From assembly GCA_016584305.1 (NCBI GenBank), contig JACEEZ010001718.1, positions 1-64,000 on the forward strand: a DNA stretch of 64,000 nt. Reading direction: 5' to 3'. Below are positions 20,400 to 32,198 of this stretch, one piece after another. The stretch comes from Chionoecetes opilio (lineage: Eukaryota; Arthropoda; Malacostraca; Decapoda; Majidae). A program made the translations under genes and the position numbers. How positions within the stretch are numbered: the first letter of the stretch is position 1; the number at the start of each line of letters is the position of its first letter. Below the pieces are notes generated by a model that was not told the origin of the DNA, made no database searches, and saw only the letters and a list, made by a program, of their open reading frames with translations.

Positions 20400-22140
20400 T
20401 CCCGGGGGGTTTTGGGTTCGGGGAAAACTAAAGCACTAGCAGACAGCTCTCTGCTCGGGGGAGTCTGCGAGAAAAGCTGTTGGTTACAGCAGGATCCATC
20501 TCACTGCGCAAAAACTGACGAAATTCTTTAATCATTTATCCCCTAAACCCTTTCCCTTTTCCCCCCCCCTTTAAACATGATACATCGTTTGGGTTTTTCA
20601 ACCCAGATGCCAGCTGATAATCAGCTGATTAATGTTTTTAAAAATTAATTTTTTTCACGTGACGCCTTGGATTGGTGATAGATCTGAATAGAAAAAATTT
20701 AAAAACTGGGTGTGATTTTGCTATTTGCGAGGATGACGTCAATGTATTCGCCCGCCAAAACAGCTTTTCTCGGGGGAGAACTCCCAGATAACCCCCCCTT
20801 GCGCCCGGCGCCAAATCCATCTCGGGGGGATATTCCAAAAAAGGGCCCGGCGCAAAGAGGGGGGCGAGGGGGGGGTTTCCCCCGGAGTAGCAAATTTTCA
20901 CCCTACTTACAACCCCTTGACTTAACTTTTTTCTGGTCCCGGCCCCCGGTCTGACACCCTCACTGAAGACCCCCGGCGGGGAAATCTCGTAGGGTGTCCT
21001 CCATCCTCACACGTTGCTTTCCGGGGGGAGAGAGAGCCGCTCCTTGCTGGCCCCAAATGGTTTAAAAGCACAGGCAGGGAAACCCTCTATGGCGGGGGTC
21101 CCCGCTCTTCTGCCCCCCTCCTCCTGTAGCACCGGCCCCCCCAACCGGCCTCAAAGGGACTTGTTGACTCCACCATACCAGCTGAAACCTTCATCCTGCG
21201 CTCAGCCAACCGGGGCACTTTTGTCTCGGGGTTTTGGGGGCCAAACCCCACTCTTCCCCGGCCCCTATTCCCCCTGCAGGGGCGTCACCTGGGAAAAAAG
21301 GGGAGGGGTCTTTTCCCCAAATACCCCTTTAAAAGTTTTTTTTCCCCCCGTCGACACCGCCCTTTCCTCCCTCAGGTAGTCCGGGCAGGAGACAAAAGTC
21401 CTCCATCGGGCGACCCTAAAAGGGAGCTCACTTCACCGCTCCCACGCCGATTTCCCCCCTTTACTGGCCCCCTTTCAGAGATTTTACAGTGCCCCGCACC
21501 CACTGTCGCGGGTGGCTCAGGCAAACTTTCCACAAGGTGCCTGGACCCCGGGCCCTTTCCCCTCCTAGGGCCCTGTATCTACCCGCCTGGGCCCAGGTCC
21601 CACATGGAAAGTTCCTTGCCCCGAACTCCGCGGCAGGGCGAAACTTTGGGGGCCCTCGGGACACGTGGCTCTGCGGCCCCCTCGTCCCCCTGGTCGCCAT
21701 GCCCCCGACATCCCCGGCAGGGGGGGGGGGACCCCCGGGGCCCGCCAACAGGGCCTAAATCGTTGGTTCCTCCTCGAGGGCTGAGCGCCCTGACCTGGCC
21801 CTGACTCGTTGTGGGCAGGTCCCCCGGTGCCTGGGTCTCCGCCGAAGAGTCGAGCGCCTCCAATTAAGTCGCGGCTTCCCTCCTTGCGGGGGGGCCTGCA
21901 TCAGGGCCCCTGTCCTGTTCGTGGGTCGGAAAGTGGCCCTCGTCCTTTCCCCAGGGTCCCTCACGCGACGCCACGCAGAGGTCCGATGACCTCCCAACCT
22001 AGGGCCCCTCGCCCGCGCTTGCCTTTATGTCCCTTAGGGTGGGCTGGGGTCACAGAACGGGGGATCTCGTACGAGGCTCGACCAAAATTAATTAAATTTC
22101 CGCCCCCATGCTCCCACAAGCGACCAGGATAGCAGCGGCG
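20400..22140. other. GC-rich block, overlapping open frames, no family recognised
   Basis: High GC with long open frames on both strands at the same place (21,014-22,132 plus; 21,461-21,997 minus), typical of stop-codon depletion in GC-rich DNA. A retroelement gag/pol remnant on the minus strand is possible but I see no CCHC knuckle or protease motif to support it. Confidence 0.3.
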
Positions 22141-23090
22141 GACGAGCGTCCCCCCGTTTGTACCAGGCGAATTTATTTGTAAGTCTCCTTGCCGACTTTG
22201 CCTTTAAAGGCTAGCCGGTGTGATGGGTGCGGGTACAGTGAACGGGGCGGGATCACCGTATGACCAATGCGAAAATTATTGCATGCTTTCAAACCCCCAT
22301 GCCCCCCGGTGGCATTATTTAACAAAAAATTTGCGTGCCGGGTAAGTGTGCAGCGTCAACGTACGTGTTTACAGGTAAAAATTTTTAATTCACTAAGTGT
22401 TGACTTGTATTTTCGCATGATATTATAGTGTGGTAAATGTGCTTATTATGGCGTTTTTTTTGTGGTAAAGTTTGAATTTACGAATTATAATCTTTTACAG
22501 TGTTATTGATGAAAGCATATGAATAACTTTCAAACAGGACGGGGGTTTATTAAAAAAAATTGTTTGGGTCGGGGACAAACTTTTTACGTGAACGTGCGGG
22601 GGATCCCCGATCAGTGAATTTTGGAAAAATATATTTTTAAATCCCTTTACACAAACATAAAAAGTGATGACTATCATATTCTCATGATATTAAATGGTGG
22701 TGGTGAACTAGTGCATTTAAATTAAATGGAACAGTGTTTTTTTTTTGGCATAAAGTTGAAGGTGATTGGTATTAACTTATGATGCTATATCAGTGTTATT
22801 ATGCTATAAGCACATTAACTAACTATTATATAAGTGATTTATGTTATTAGAATGATTCTAGAATGAATTTTTTATGGTTAAAAAAAACATTTAACACTGC
22901 ATATTTTTCGGGGCATGACGTTCGTGATCCCCCACATATATTGCCAGACTCTAGTCCCAAAATAATATGGTGGCCATGCAAGAATCGCCTCTACACTGTA
23001 AAAATACTAAGCTAAGCTAACCTAAACTAACCTAACCTAACTATGCATGATGTCTAATGTCATTAACTCTTTTCAGATCTAACCTAACCT
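22141..23090. other. AT-rich spacer ending in CCTAA repeats
   Basis: No coding motif. CTAACCTAA-type repeats at 23,010-23,045 and 23,078-23,092 immediately precede the pogo pseudogene. Confidence 0.45.
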
Positions 23091-23282
23091 ACCGCCATCA
23101 CCGTCATCATGCCTCGCAAATATGGTCAGGAAGAGCGACAAGCAGATGGACCGCACTGACCTGGAGGCTGCCTTTAAGCACCGCGTGGCCACTAGCTGCA
23201 GCCTGAAGAAGCCGCTGACAGATTCAACATCAAGAAAACAACTCTTGCTGTAAGTTGCTCTATTTAGTTCCATATCTCCCCA

Positions 23283-23352
23283 AGGTCTTTTTGTATGACC
23301 TCATCCCACGTCTTCTTTGGTCTCCCTGGGATGAGGTCATGCAAAAAGACCT
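23283..23352 (+). ncRNA. Perfect 26-bp stem, 18-nt loop hairpin inside the pogo intron
   Basis: 23,283-23,308 pairs with 23,327-23,352 over 26 positions with one G-U pair and no bulge; the loop is 23,309-23,326. The size fits a small-RNA precursor or a tiny fold-back insertion. Expression is unknown, so calling it an RNA gene is inference. Confidence 0.35.
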
Positions 23353-23410
23353 CAGGGATAGCTTAAGGGTCTATAGATTTTAAAATTTATTCATTTTTTT
23401 GTTAGCTTTT

Positions 23411-23561
23411 ATTGCCAGCAAGGGCCTTCTAAGTCCTAATTAATTTTTTTTGTTAAAGGATGCCTTCAAGCGCTCTATTTATTAATTTTTTTGTCAACTT
23501 TTGTTGCCAGCAAGGGCCTTTTAAGTCCTAATTCATTTCTTTTGTTACAGGACGCCTTCTA
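23411..23561 (+). repeat. 93-bp tandem duplication of the intron 3' end and splice acceptor
   Basis: The branch-to-acceptor segment 'gccagcaagggcctt...tttgttA-AG' occurs at 23,414 and 23,507. The upstream copy ends tttgttaaag|gatgcc and would run to a stop after eight codons. The downstream copy ends tttgttacag|gacgcc and leads into the transposase exon. Confidence 0.7.
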
Positions 23562-24785
23562 TCTATCGAAGAAGCTGTCGGATGGAGTTACCTATATGGC
23601 TGTTGCTTCCCGTAGCAATAGGGTTTTCAGCCCTCAACAAGAAATATACATTGCTGATTATACCATCCACGCAGCCAAGATGTTCTACGGCCTGCCCATG
23701 AACGATGTGCGTAGGATGGTGTACCAGTATGCCATAGCTTGTGGGAGCAAGAGCATCCCTGCTGCCTGGGAGAAAGAGAAAATGGCGACAAGGGACTGGT
23801 ACTATGCCTTCATGAACCGCCCATCCAAACCTTGTATTGAAGGCTCCGGAAGGCATGTCCATTGCCAGGATTGTTGCCTTCACAAAGTCAATGTGGAAAC
23901 CTTCTTTAAGGCTTACACATTAGCTTTGGAGAAGTACACATTCACGCCGGACCGGATATACAATTTGGATGAGAGTTCATTGTCGACTGTTATGAAGCCA
24001 GTCAAGGTTTGTGTGTGCGAGAGGCCAGCCAGTAGCCACGCAGGTAACTCGTGAACGCGGTGACAGCATGACGTTTGTGGGCATTATAAATGCTGTGGGG
24101 CAGTCCCCTCCCTCCAGTGTTTATAATTCCCAGATGCCGATGGAATCCCGCTTTCATGAGGAACACGATCTTTGGTTCCAAAGGGATATTGCATCCTAGT
24201 GGCTGGATGAATGGGGTGAATGCTTCGTGCAGACACTTCAGCATCTCCATGAGAAGTCTTGTTCTTCTGTAGAGAACAAGATTCTTCTGATCATGGACAA
24301 TGCTGAATGTCACATGAACATTCAGCCTGTTGAGTTTGCGATAATGCATGGTATCGTGATTGTTACCTTGCCTCCGCATACAACAGACAAACTCCAGCCA
24401 TTGGATGTGAGTGTCTTTGGTCCCTTTAAGACATTCCTGCGTGCCCTACTGAACGACCACGCGCTCATGCACCCTAACGACACATAACAGTCCACAAGTT
24501 GCCAGAGTTTGCTTCTGAGGCATGGCCAAAGCCACTACCCCCTCCAACATTCTCAGTGGTTTCCGGGCGACTGGTATATGGCCACTCAATCGCAACATCT
24601 TCCCAGATGATGTGTTTGTAGGAGCGCATGTAACCGAGCGACCGGCACCACCAGAATTTGTAGTGGAAGTTACTCCAACTTCTTCTGATGGAGGAAGTTC
24701 AGATGGAGAGGAGCGACTGGCTGAAGGCCATACCTCAGAAGCTATACCCCTTCCCGCTGTGTCTCCCAGGCTAGATGATGTGCCT

Positions 24786-25025
24786 GCCACCCCGGGCCCC
24801 AGCACGACAGAGCCTGCCACCCCGAGCACCAGCACGACAGAGCCTGCCACCCCGGGCCCCAGCACGACAGAGCCTGCCACCCCGGGCCCCAGCACGACGC
24901 CCCCCGCCACCCCGGGCCCCAGCACGACAAAGCCTGCCACCCCGAGCCCCAGCACGACAGAGCCTGCCACCCCGGGCCCCAGCACGATGCACCCTGCCAC
25001 CCCGGCCCGAGCACGACGCACCCTG
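24786..25025 (+). repeat. 30-bp coding minisatellite (PATPGPSTTE linker)
   Basis: About eight copies of a GC-rich 30-bp unit encoding a ten-residue proline/threonine/serine linker in the transposase frame. Because 30 is divisible by three, it opens all six frames, which explains the elastin-like open frame on the minus strand. Confidence 0.85.
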
Positions 25026-25764
25026 CCACCCAGGACACCCTTCTCAACACACAGACTTAACCCCAGAGTGTGTCAGGCCGTTCCCTAAGGCTAATCCTCG
25101 TCCTTATGGAAAGGGACGGAAGGGGTGCGGGCCTGCATTTTAACCGAAAATGAGGAGGCAATATCTGACCCGAGGTTGAAGGCAGAGAAGAGGCAGAAGC
25201 TGGAAGACAAAAAGAAGGCAGCGGCTGAAAAGAAAACATTGGGAAGAAGAAGGGTCCACAGCGGAAGAAGTCTGTGCCTGTCCCGGAGGAAGACACCACT
25301 GACGAGAGGAGGTTGATGATGTCCGACTTCAGCTGGACGACTCCTCCGAGTACTCGGATGAGGTGGACGACGAGGGCACCTGGACTGCAGCATCATACCC
25401 TTTTGCTGCGAAAACATCACAGGTGGGGGAACTTTGTTCTGGTTCAGCTGAAGCTGGAGGAGGGAAGGGGGTGGGGCACATTAGTGTGCTATGTTGCTCA
25501 GGTGTTGGCCATCATGGAGGATGGAAAATTAAACCTTTCTTTCCTCCGGATGAAGTCCGCTAACACCCGAGACACGTTCACCTTCCCTACCATCCTAGAT
25601 GAAGCTTTTGTTGATCCAGAACAGTGCAAGGGTGTCCCCGGTGACCTCCAAGGGCATCACCAACAGGGAGGCTGACCTGGTGAAGGTGTTTCCCCCGCTG
25701 CATGCCTTCATGATGCACTTCTGAATAGTGAGCATAAAAATACCTAGACCTATCTTTTAATAAA

Positions 25765-26135
25765 TGCTATTTTATATGAGCTTATCTTTCATTTCATCAC
25801 CTAATAATAATGGTGGGTGTCTAGGCTTAGCATATATGTTGATTTCAGGCAAAAAAACACAATAATGTTTTTATGTAATATGAGTTTTAAAATATCATAC
25901 GGTGCCCCCCCATACCTGATCCGGTGTCCCCCCTCGTGGGGGGGACACCGGACGAGGTGCCAAAAATTTATAAAAAACCTTAAATGACCCTTATTATCTG
26001 AGTTAAGTATTCATGAGGGTACCATAGGTGGGCCATATTGTGAAGTTTGTTTTGGGCACAGTGTGCACTCTCTCAGGTAAAAAATGGATTTTTTATGAAT
26101 ATTTTTCCACTAATAGTACGGTGTCCCCCCACACC
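25765..26135. other. Spacer with a GC hairpin
   Basis: ccggtgtcccccc at 25,921-25,933 pairs with ggggggacaccgg ending at 25,951, with a loop of about four bases. 'acggtgtcccccc' recurs near 26,117 and 'acggtgcccccc' near 25,900, which hints at element ends. No gene. Confidence 0.4.
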
Positions 26136-26948
26136 ACCCTACACGTCGGCCTGCTGGTGATGGCCAAATTTCCTCTTCAGAGCCTCCACCACACGGTGGT
26201 AATCCATGCGTTGGGCCGATGTTAGGTGCCCAAGGACTTCCAACGCCGCCCCCCGGAGGCTGGCAACAAGTTGCAGTGCGCGCTCAGCCACGCCCCAACC
26301 TTGTGCATCTGCTACTAACTCAAACTGAGCCAAGTATGCCTCCCACGACACTTTTCCATCAAATTCCGATGGTTTCCTCCGCCCTGTGGCTCCTACAGGC
26401 GAGTGCACGCTTCTTGGAGGAGAATTCGGGGGCGTAGTATAGCGGTGAAGAAAGGCAGGTTGGGCGAGTCGGGTTGGCGAGAGCGGTGGTGTGTATAGAG
26501 GTGCCGCCGCTCAGCTCCCCGCCGTTGCCATGGGAACCACGTGTGAGCCTGCGTGTGTCAGGTTCTGTTCGCGAAACTTGTGGCTTCACTTCACGAGGCT
26601 CCTCCTTCACACACAGCCCCCCAGTGGCTCCAGAGATGGCAACGGCCTGCTCTACCACGGCACGGTGTAATTCGACCATTCTTTCGTGGCACGTCTCGAT
26701 GTCAGTTTTTAACTCGTCTCTTATTGCAGCGCATGCTTCGTCAGTGTACTGCCTCGCGTCTGTACCTCGTTTAAGCCTCTACTCAGTGTGTCTCTCAATT
26801 CATATAGATTTTGTTTCATTTCACTTAAATTTTCATTTTGGTTAACCATTTCTATCATCAGTCTCTCATTTTCACTTCTATGTTGGCTCATCATTTCTTT
26901 CATCATGGCCATGATCCTGTTCGTGTCCACTGCCTCGCTATCCGCCAC
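26136..26948 (-). pseudogene. Ty3/Gypsy gag fragment
   Basis: The frame starts at a Met at 26,948 with a coiled-coil-like N-terminus (residues 1-75, many E/M/N/L). After frame changes near 26,720 and 26,400 it continues into KPSEFDGKVSWEAYLAQFE and ALEVLGHL...YHRVVEALKRKFG near 26,380-26,150. That is the retrotransposon gag core, which assembles the particle. It stops at 26,136 in unrelated sequence and begins only 30 bp from the N at 26,978, so both ends are cut. The pol of this element is not adjacent. Confidence 0.75.
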
Positions 26949-26978
26949 TCCTCCCCCACGTTTTCTCCCCCCATTTCN

Positions 26979-27551
26979 GTAAAGCCATCCTATAAAGAGT
27001 CTCAGAAGCGAACTCGCAGTTCCAATGAGTCCTTAGACTCAGTGGGCGTCCCTCCGGCTAAAATATCAATTGCTGAGCAGGAGGGGATGGACTTGCGTAA
27101 AGATACACCTACTGATAGGTGTGGGAGTACTGACGTGACTTCTAATATCACTGCCCCTGTTACCACCCCTGAAGCGGCTAGCGACACAGCTCAACAACAC
27201 GCTGATGGCGAAGGTGTCTCACAACTTATGGACACACAAGTAGTTGATAGCCATGCTGATAAGCAATCTTCAAGACCCTCGTCGGGAGCTATCAGTAAAC
27301 CTAGAAGTGGTAAATCTTCTGTCAGTAAATCTGCATCTTTGGTGGGACATACGGTCTCTACTACTGCCGCGGGTCCTCGTATGAGAACCCCGATTTCATC
27401 GCCGGATGTACGCAAGCGCCAACCGACATCAGGGAATGTACAGAAAAGTAGTTTACCATCTTCTACAACACAGAAAAAAGATGCTGGGCTTTCAAATAGC
27501 GCAGCGTCTACAAGCCGTAAGGCTTCTGCATCAACTTCACGCACGAAATAA
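26979..27551 (+). pseudogene. LINE ORF1, C-terminal low-complexity part
   Basis: An open frame of about 190 residues rich in Ser/Thr/Lys that ends in a stop at 27,549-27,551, directly upstream of and overlapping the next open frame, which encodes the LINE endonuclease. By position it is the ORF1 (nucleic-acid-binding) protein tail of a Jockey/I-like LINE. No zinc knuckle is visible. The start is lost at the N join. Confidence 0.55.
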
Positions 27552-28190
27552 CATCTTCAATCCTCCAATGGAATATTCGTGTATTACGTGCAAATTGGGA
27601 GGAACTAGTCCTTCTCATCAACGAGTTGGACCCCGAAATTATCTGTTTACAAGAAACAATGATAGGGCAGGGAAGGTGTCTCTGCCCGACAGGTTTTATA
27701 CCTGTCCACACACCACCTCCAGCAGGTGGTGGCTTTAGTGGTGGTTGTGGCCTTTACCATCGTCGGGATGTCCCCTTAACTGTCATCCCGCTGCAATCAC
27801 CCTTGCAGGCTGTAGCAGGTCGTATCAATCTGCACAAGACCTACACTGTCTGCTCAATATATCTACCTCCAAATGACGACATACCTCTCCAAGATCTTGA
27901 GGATCTTATCCGCCAGCTTCCCCGTCCATTTTTTCTCCTTGGAGACATGAATGGGCGGCATTTTCTGTGGGGAGATTCCACCAGAAATCGTCGCGGTGAT
28001 TCTCTCGTAACTATTATAGATGGCAACAACTTAAATATATTAAACACGGGATAACCAACACATTTCCATTCTCAGACGGGAACATTGACTGCTATTGACC
28101 TATCACTCTGCAGTCCACAGGTCGCCTTCGACTTCTCATGGGAGGTGGCCGATTCTCTTCGGGGAAGTGACCATTATCCCATACTACTTA
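27545..28190 (+). pseudogene. LINE ORF2, APE-type endonuclease domain only
   Basis: The frame opens across the ORF1 stop and gives LQWNIRVLRANWEELV, then EIICLQETM (metal-binding Glu), FLLGDMNGRHFLWG (Asp-x-Asn), and after a stop at 28,052 a shifted SDHYPILL (catalytic Asp-His). These are the hallmark residues of the AP-endonuclease domain that nicks the target in Jockey/I-type LINEs. No reverse transcriptase follows. The sequence becomes AT-rich spacer after a GTAAGT at about 28,209. Losing the 3' half is unusual for a LINE, where 5' truncation is the rule, so rearrangement or assembly joining is likely. Confidence 0.8.
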
Positions 28191-28199
28191 AAAACGGAA

Positions 28200-29950
28200 A
28201 CCTGATCCGTAAGTATTTACTTTGATACCATAGAATTTAATTTTCCCGGAGAATAGACGCGTGTAATGCCCATTATTCGGGAGATGATAGTATGAGTATT
28301 ATTATCATAAAATTCCCGAGTTATGTCTTGTAAGAAATTCTTCTTCTCAGTTTCACATATGACTCATCGTATTTCTTTCTTTCCGCCATCTTTTCGTCTC
28401 AGTTTGGCCATCCTAGACGCCATTTTGTTCTATCTTCTTTCGTTTCTTTCACTTCCTCTCTTCCGACACCCCCTTGTGCGAGGAAAGTTCCGTGGAAAAA
28501 TTATTCTGCGATCAGTCATAACTAACGTATTCCATTCTTTTCTTTCTTTCCAAACCATCTTCTCAGATTTAGGAGCCCTCCTAAAATCCTCATGGCTTTC
28601 AAAATAATCCCTATCGTTATCGGTTATGGTCATATATGGGCGGTGTAATAATGATACACGCTAAAATGAAAGCCTACCAAAGTTCTAAACACAATTTCAA
28701 TACCACCTCACTCTGAAATAGGTGTTCGGATTGTCGATATTACATATAAAACCAACCTTCGTGAATATTAGATTAAAGACATTAAATTCTCTTATATCAA
28801 AGTAGCCAGTTTGTATTAGGGACGGCCTCTTCGGGGGATACGCGAGTTTTCATTACTTAAATAGTTGGTTCGGGATTATAAGTTGTTCATTTAAGGTCAC
28901 GGTGAGACTTTCCAAACAAGTTCCTTTTTTTCTTGGTGCGGAAAGCCCGCAGGGCACGAGTCAGTATTCTCTCCGCGCTCCTCAAGGTAAGACATCTGCC
29001 CCGGGCTCCGGTGGTTTTTCTCCCTTAGTATATTACATCTATATATTTCTATATAAATATATAGGTACAGTTCAGTGTCACTAAGGCATAGATGTTCCGC
29101 CCATCCTTATAAGTGATATTAACGTGAGTGTTCTCTCCGCGCTCCTCAAGGTTGGCGCGAAACCTCCTCAAACGGCCACATGGTCTTACTGTAACACATA
29201 CAACACTGTCTCGCCATTTTCTTTCTCTACTAGATACCTATCTTCCATGTGTGATTTATAAATATTAAGTGGTATGTTACCTAGTGTAGGGCAATTCCCT
29301 GAAGGGTAATTCTAGTGAAGGAGATTTATGCTCATTAGAGCTTTATCTCATAACTTAGGAAAATTCCTACGTCAGGGTGTGAAGTCAAGTTTCTTATTTC
29401 CGAGTAGAGTTTTCTCGGTATAGTGTTAACCCTTATATGCTGAAGATGATCTCAAGTGAGAGACTTACCATGTTTCCAAAATAAATAGGATATCATTTAC
29501 AAATATAGTTCTTGTGTTATTATGAAAACCCAGGTGATTATTCTGAGTTAGGACAATAATTCCCCACACTTCCAAGAGAGTCCAAGCCTTGTTTCGGTAT
29601 AACCCCTCGTACCAACCACGACTACCAAGATCAATCTAATATTAATATTAATCTAACGTGCCCCGGGAGTAATCATAGTGAAATACTCGTCAGGGCTGGT
29701 GGCAGCAAATCCCCATAACCTAAACCTTATTATCCTTTCCCCTTAAGTATACCCCCTTGTTCAGTACTCTCCGTAGTGAGAAGTGGTCAAACTATAATCA
29801 TATAGTGAAGTCAGAAGACTTAAGTTAAATCCTCCATTCAAGTTGTAATCTTTTATCAAATCATCCCCAAATAATATCATTCAAGTAACGTTGACCAGTT
29901 ATAAAACCCCCATACCAGTGACCCCCAATTTCTGTCAACACACGTAGTTC
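28200..29950. other. AT-rich spacer, no gene recognised
   Basis: Contains a direct repeat 'tctccgcgctcctcaagg' near 28,970 and 29,132 and a short TATATA patch near 29,040. No motif-bearing open frame. Confidence 0.45.
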
Positions 29951-29954
29951 TTCA

Positions 29955-30770
29955 AAATCCAACACTGTTCTTGTTGGCGAAGACTTGTTGATACTACTGT
30001 GCTATTATTTCAGCAAGAATAGTGCGCACAGTCTCTACTTAATGTCGGAGCCGAAAAGGGGTTCATTGAATCCAAGACAATACTTGGACATTGGCAAAGT
30101 CAGAGAGGCTCTGGGTGAGACTGTGTGTGAAAACATTCTCTTCCTCCATGCATACCTGGGATGCGACACGACATCAAGGGTCTTTGGGATCGGCAAAGGC
30201 AATGGACTCAAACTGTTCAAGGACAATGATATGTTCCGGCAAGCGGCCCTAATTTTCGGCAATGAATACTCAACACAGGATGAGATCATTGCTGCAGGAG
30301 ACAGAGCAATGGTTTGTGTGTACGGAGGGAAACCATCAGACAATTTAAACGAATTGAGAGTAGTAAAATTTCATGCTAAGGTGACAACAAACAGAACAGC
30401 ATTGCACCCACGGGTACTTCCGCCAACGAGCTCAGCTTCCAAATATCACAGCCTACGGGTATTCCATCAGGTTCATGAGTGGAAAGGACACAAACTCAAT
30501 CCACTTGACTGGGGATGGAGTATCATGGACACCAGGATGATCCCTGTGCATTCTGACCTCGCTGCAGCACCAGAGTATCTCCTAAAGCTTGTTAGATGTT
30601 CATGCAAGGGTGGCTGCAGTGGTAAACGTTGGGTTGTCGGAAAATTGGGCTGCCTTGCACATTCGCATGTGGACTGTGCAGAGGTAGTTGTTCAAATGCA
30701 GACGAATCAGTAGGACGTTTTCGATGCTGCTGATGATGGTGACCATGGAAGAGATGAAGTGACGTGTTAA
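29955..30770 (+). pseudogene. FEN1/XPG-like nuclease with cysteine cluster, copy 2 (broken)
   Basis: Paralogue of the gene at 1065-2009. The open frame 29,985-30,713 carries LHAYLGCDTTSRVFGIGKG (Met-based residues 54-72), the FEN1-like helix-two-turn-helix, then PPTSSASKYHSLRVFHQVHEW and the WGW block. Upstream at 29,962 the expected EDxD acidic motif reads GED-LLIL, two residues shorter than copy 1. The cysteine cluster starts RCSCKGGCSGKR and then a one-base frameshift near 30,625 moves GCRKIGLPCTFACGLC into another frame. The exon may begin at a CACGTAG acceptor near 29,945. The gene is disabled at both a catalytic motif and the zinc cluster. Confidence 0.7.
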
Positions 30771-32198
30771 ATATTGTGAACGGACCTAAGTTCATTGTGT
30801 ACACATAGTTTTGGTAGTGTATCCCAACATTCCCCTATATAATATAAGACCTTGTGTTTGTAATTGTAATTATCTATATATGTATATGCTACCTATCTAA
30901 CTATATTCTTGACTCACTATTAACTAATTAAGTACTAGAAATTACGAACTTTATTCAGCTCAAAGAATATTTTTTTCACGAAATTCCCAGACTCACATCA
31001 GCTCAAATTTAATACCCGGTATCACCTTTACGGGTAATGTCAGTTTCCTGAAGAAGACTAGCAATACATTTTTGGTGAGGGGCTATATATAATCAAGTTT
31101 TATTGCTGCATTTCACAGCTAAGGGGGGATCAGTAATAATGGGTTTAAATGATAAGCGTCACATTTTAAGTATAAATTTAATCCCATATTTTTTGATGTG
31201 CAAAAAATGATAGGCATAATATTTGTTCATTATTGCATGTGACAGTTGTCATTTGCCATAACCAGGCCACAACTGGTTAAATAAATAATTAAAAGTTGTT
31301 TTGTTGTATTATTAAGAGTGTATTGTCGTATATTTAATTTCCAATTATTGCGGTAGTCCGAAAAAGTAACCAAAACGCAAAATGACCTGAAAAAACCATG
31401 TTCCACTCAAAATATTTAAGTATAATCTTGGGCAGATATTCAGTAGGCATCAGGTTTCAGAAAAATATAACTTCGTTTCTATTGCAATTTGTGGGGGTCC
31501 ATTCATATTTTGACTGGACTAAAAGGGCGCCTCTGGTAAACACTTAACTCCTGACAAAATTTCGGCAGAAAAACTTGAAGCGAGTAACTTTCTCACCGCT
31601 GATGGCGCTTTTATCATTCACCCGGAGGAGGAGAACACTGACACACTGTAATACACTGTCAAATTTTTAAAATGGTGGAGGTCACAATACAAAGTCTGAT
31701 AGGGGGGGACAAAGACTCACATGGTTACACTGTCTAAATGGTTATCAAACACACACTCGAGGCTTACGTGAATGGCACACGACACACGGGTACTGGCTTA
31801 ATGCGGGGGGCGCTGTCTTAACAAGACACTGACATTCTCCTCAGACGCGGCAGATACACCCATGGGCGGCGCGTGGTGTAAATAAATCCCTTCTCCTTCG
31901 TTACTGTCGGCTGCCGCGCTCCAAAACCACCTTGCTCGTCCCTCTCTCCGCTGTGCTCTCCCTCTGCCGTCTCCGGCACCAACCCTCCTAACCGGCAACC
32001 CCTCGTCCCCATGGCAACAGCCCCAATGCCGCACCGCAGACTCTCGTACACACAGACAGACGGACATTGCTTACGTACCCACACCACGACAAATACACAC
32101 AGACAGACGGACATTCCTCCGCGGTGTAACAATATTGATATAACTTGACCAACCCTATCTTATTACACACAAATATCATACTTTTAAGTGATTTCAAA
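30771..32198. other. Spacer, no gene recognised
   Basis: AT-rich to about 31.6 kb. 31,800-32,130 is GC-richer with two copies of 'acacagacagacggacatt' near 32,050 and 32,098. Open frames here are on the opposite strand, short and featureless. Confidence 0.45.

Larger units (their letters stand above)
23122..25720 (+). pseudogene. pogo/Tigger (Tc1-mariner superfamily) transposase pseudogene with intron
   Basis: Exon 1 (23,122-23,249) encodes the start of a psq-type helix-turn-helix (KK-ADRFNIKKTTL in a shifted frame) and ends at GTAAGT. A 301-bp intron ends at TTTGTTACAG, and exon 2 starts at 23,551. Exon 2 holds a CENP-B-type DNA-binding region (23,640-23,870), then the DDE core: NLDES near 23,965, IMDNAECH near 24,300 and LPPHTTDKLQPLD near 24,370-24,410 with 35 residues between the last two aspartates. 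Next come the GIWPLNRNIF block near 24,570, a proline/threonine-rich repeat linker, a basic region and a C-terminal domain read near 25,440-25,640 (FVLVQLKLEEG, LNLSFLRMKS). A frameshift near 24,010, an in-frame TAG at 24,197-24,199 and further shifts near 24,486 and 25,086 inactivate it. AATAAA lies at 25,759-25,764. I could not define TIRs. Confidence 0.8.

Noticed and set aside
21014..22132. Several GC-rich proteins on both strands
   Set aside because: Mutually overlapping, no motifs; expected from stop-codon scarcity in GC-rich DNA.
24446..25050. Elastin-like GPGVAGSVVL open frame on the minus strand
   Set aside because: Antisense of the transposase's 30-bp proline linker repeat.
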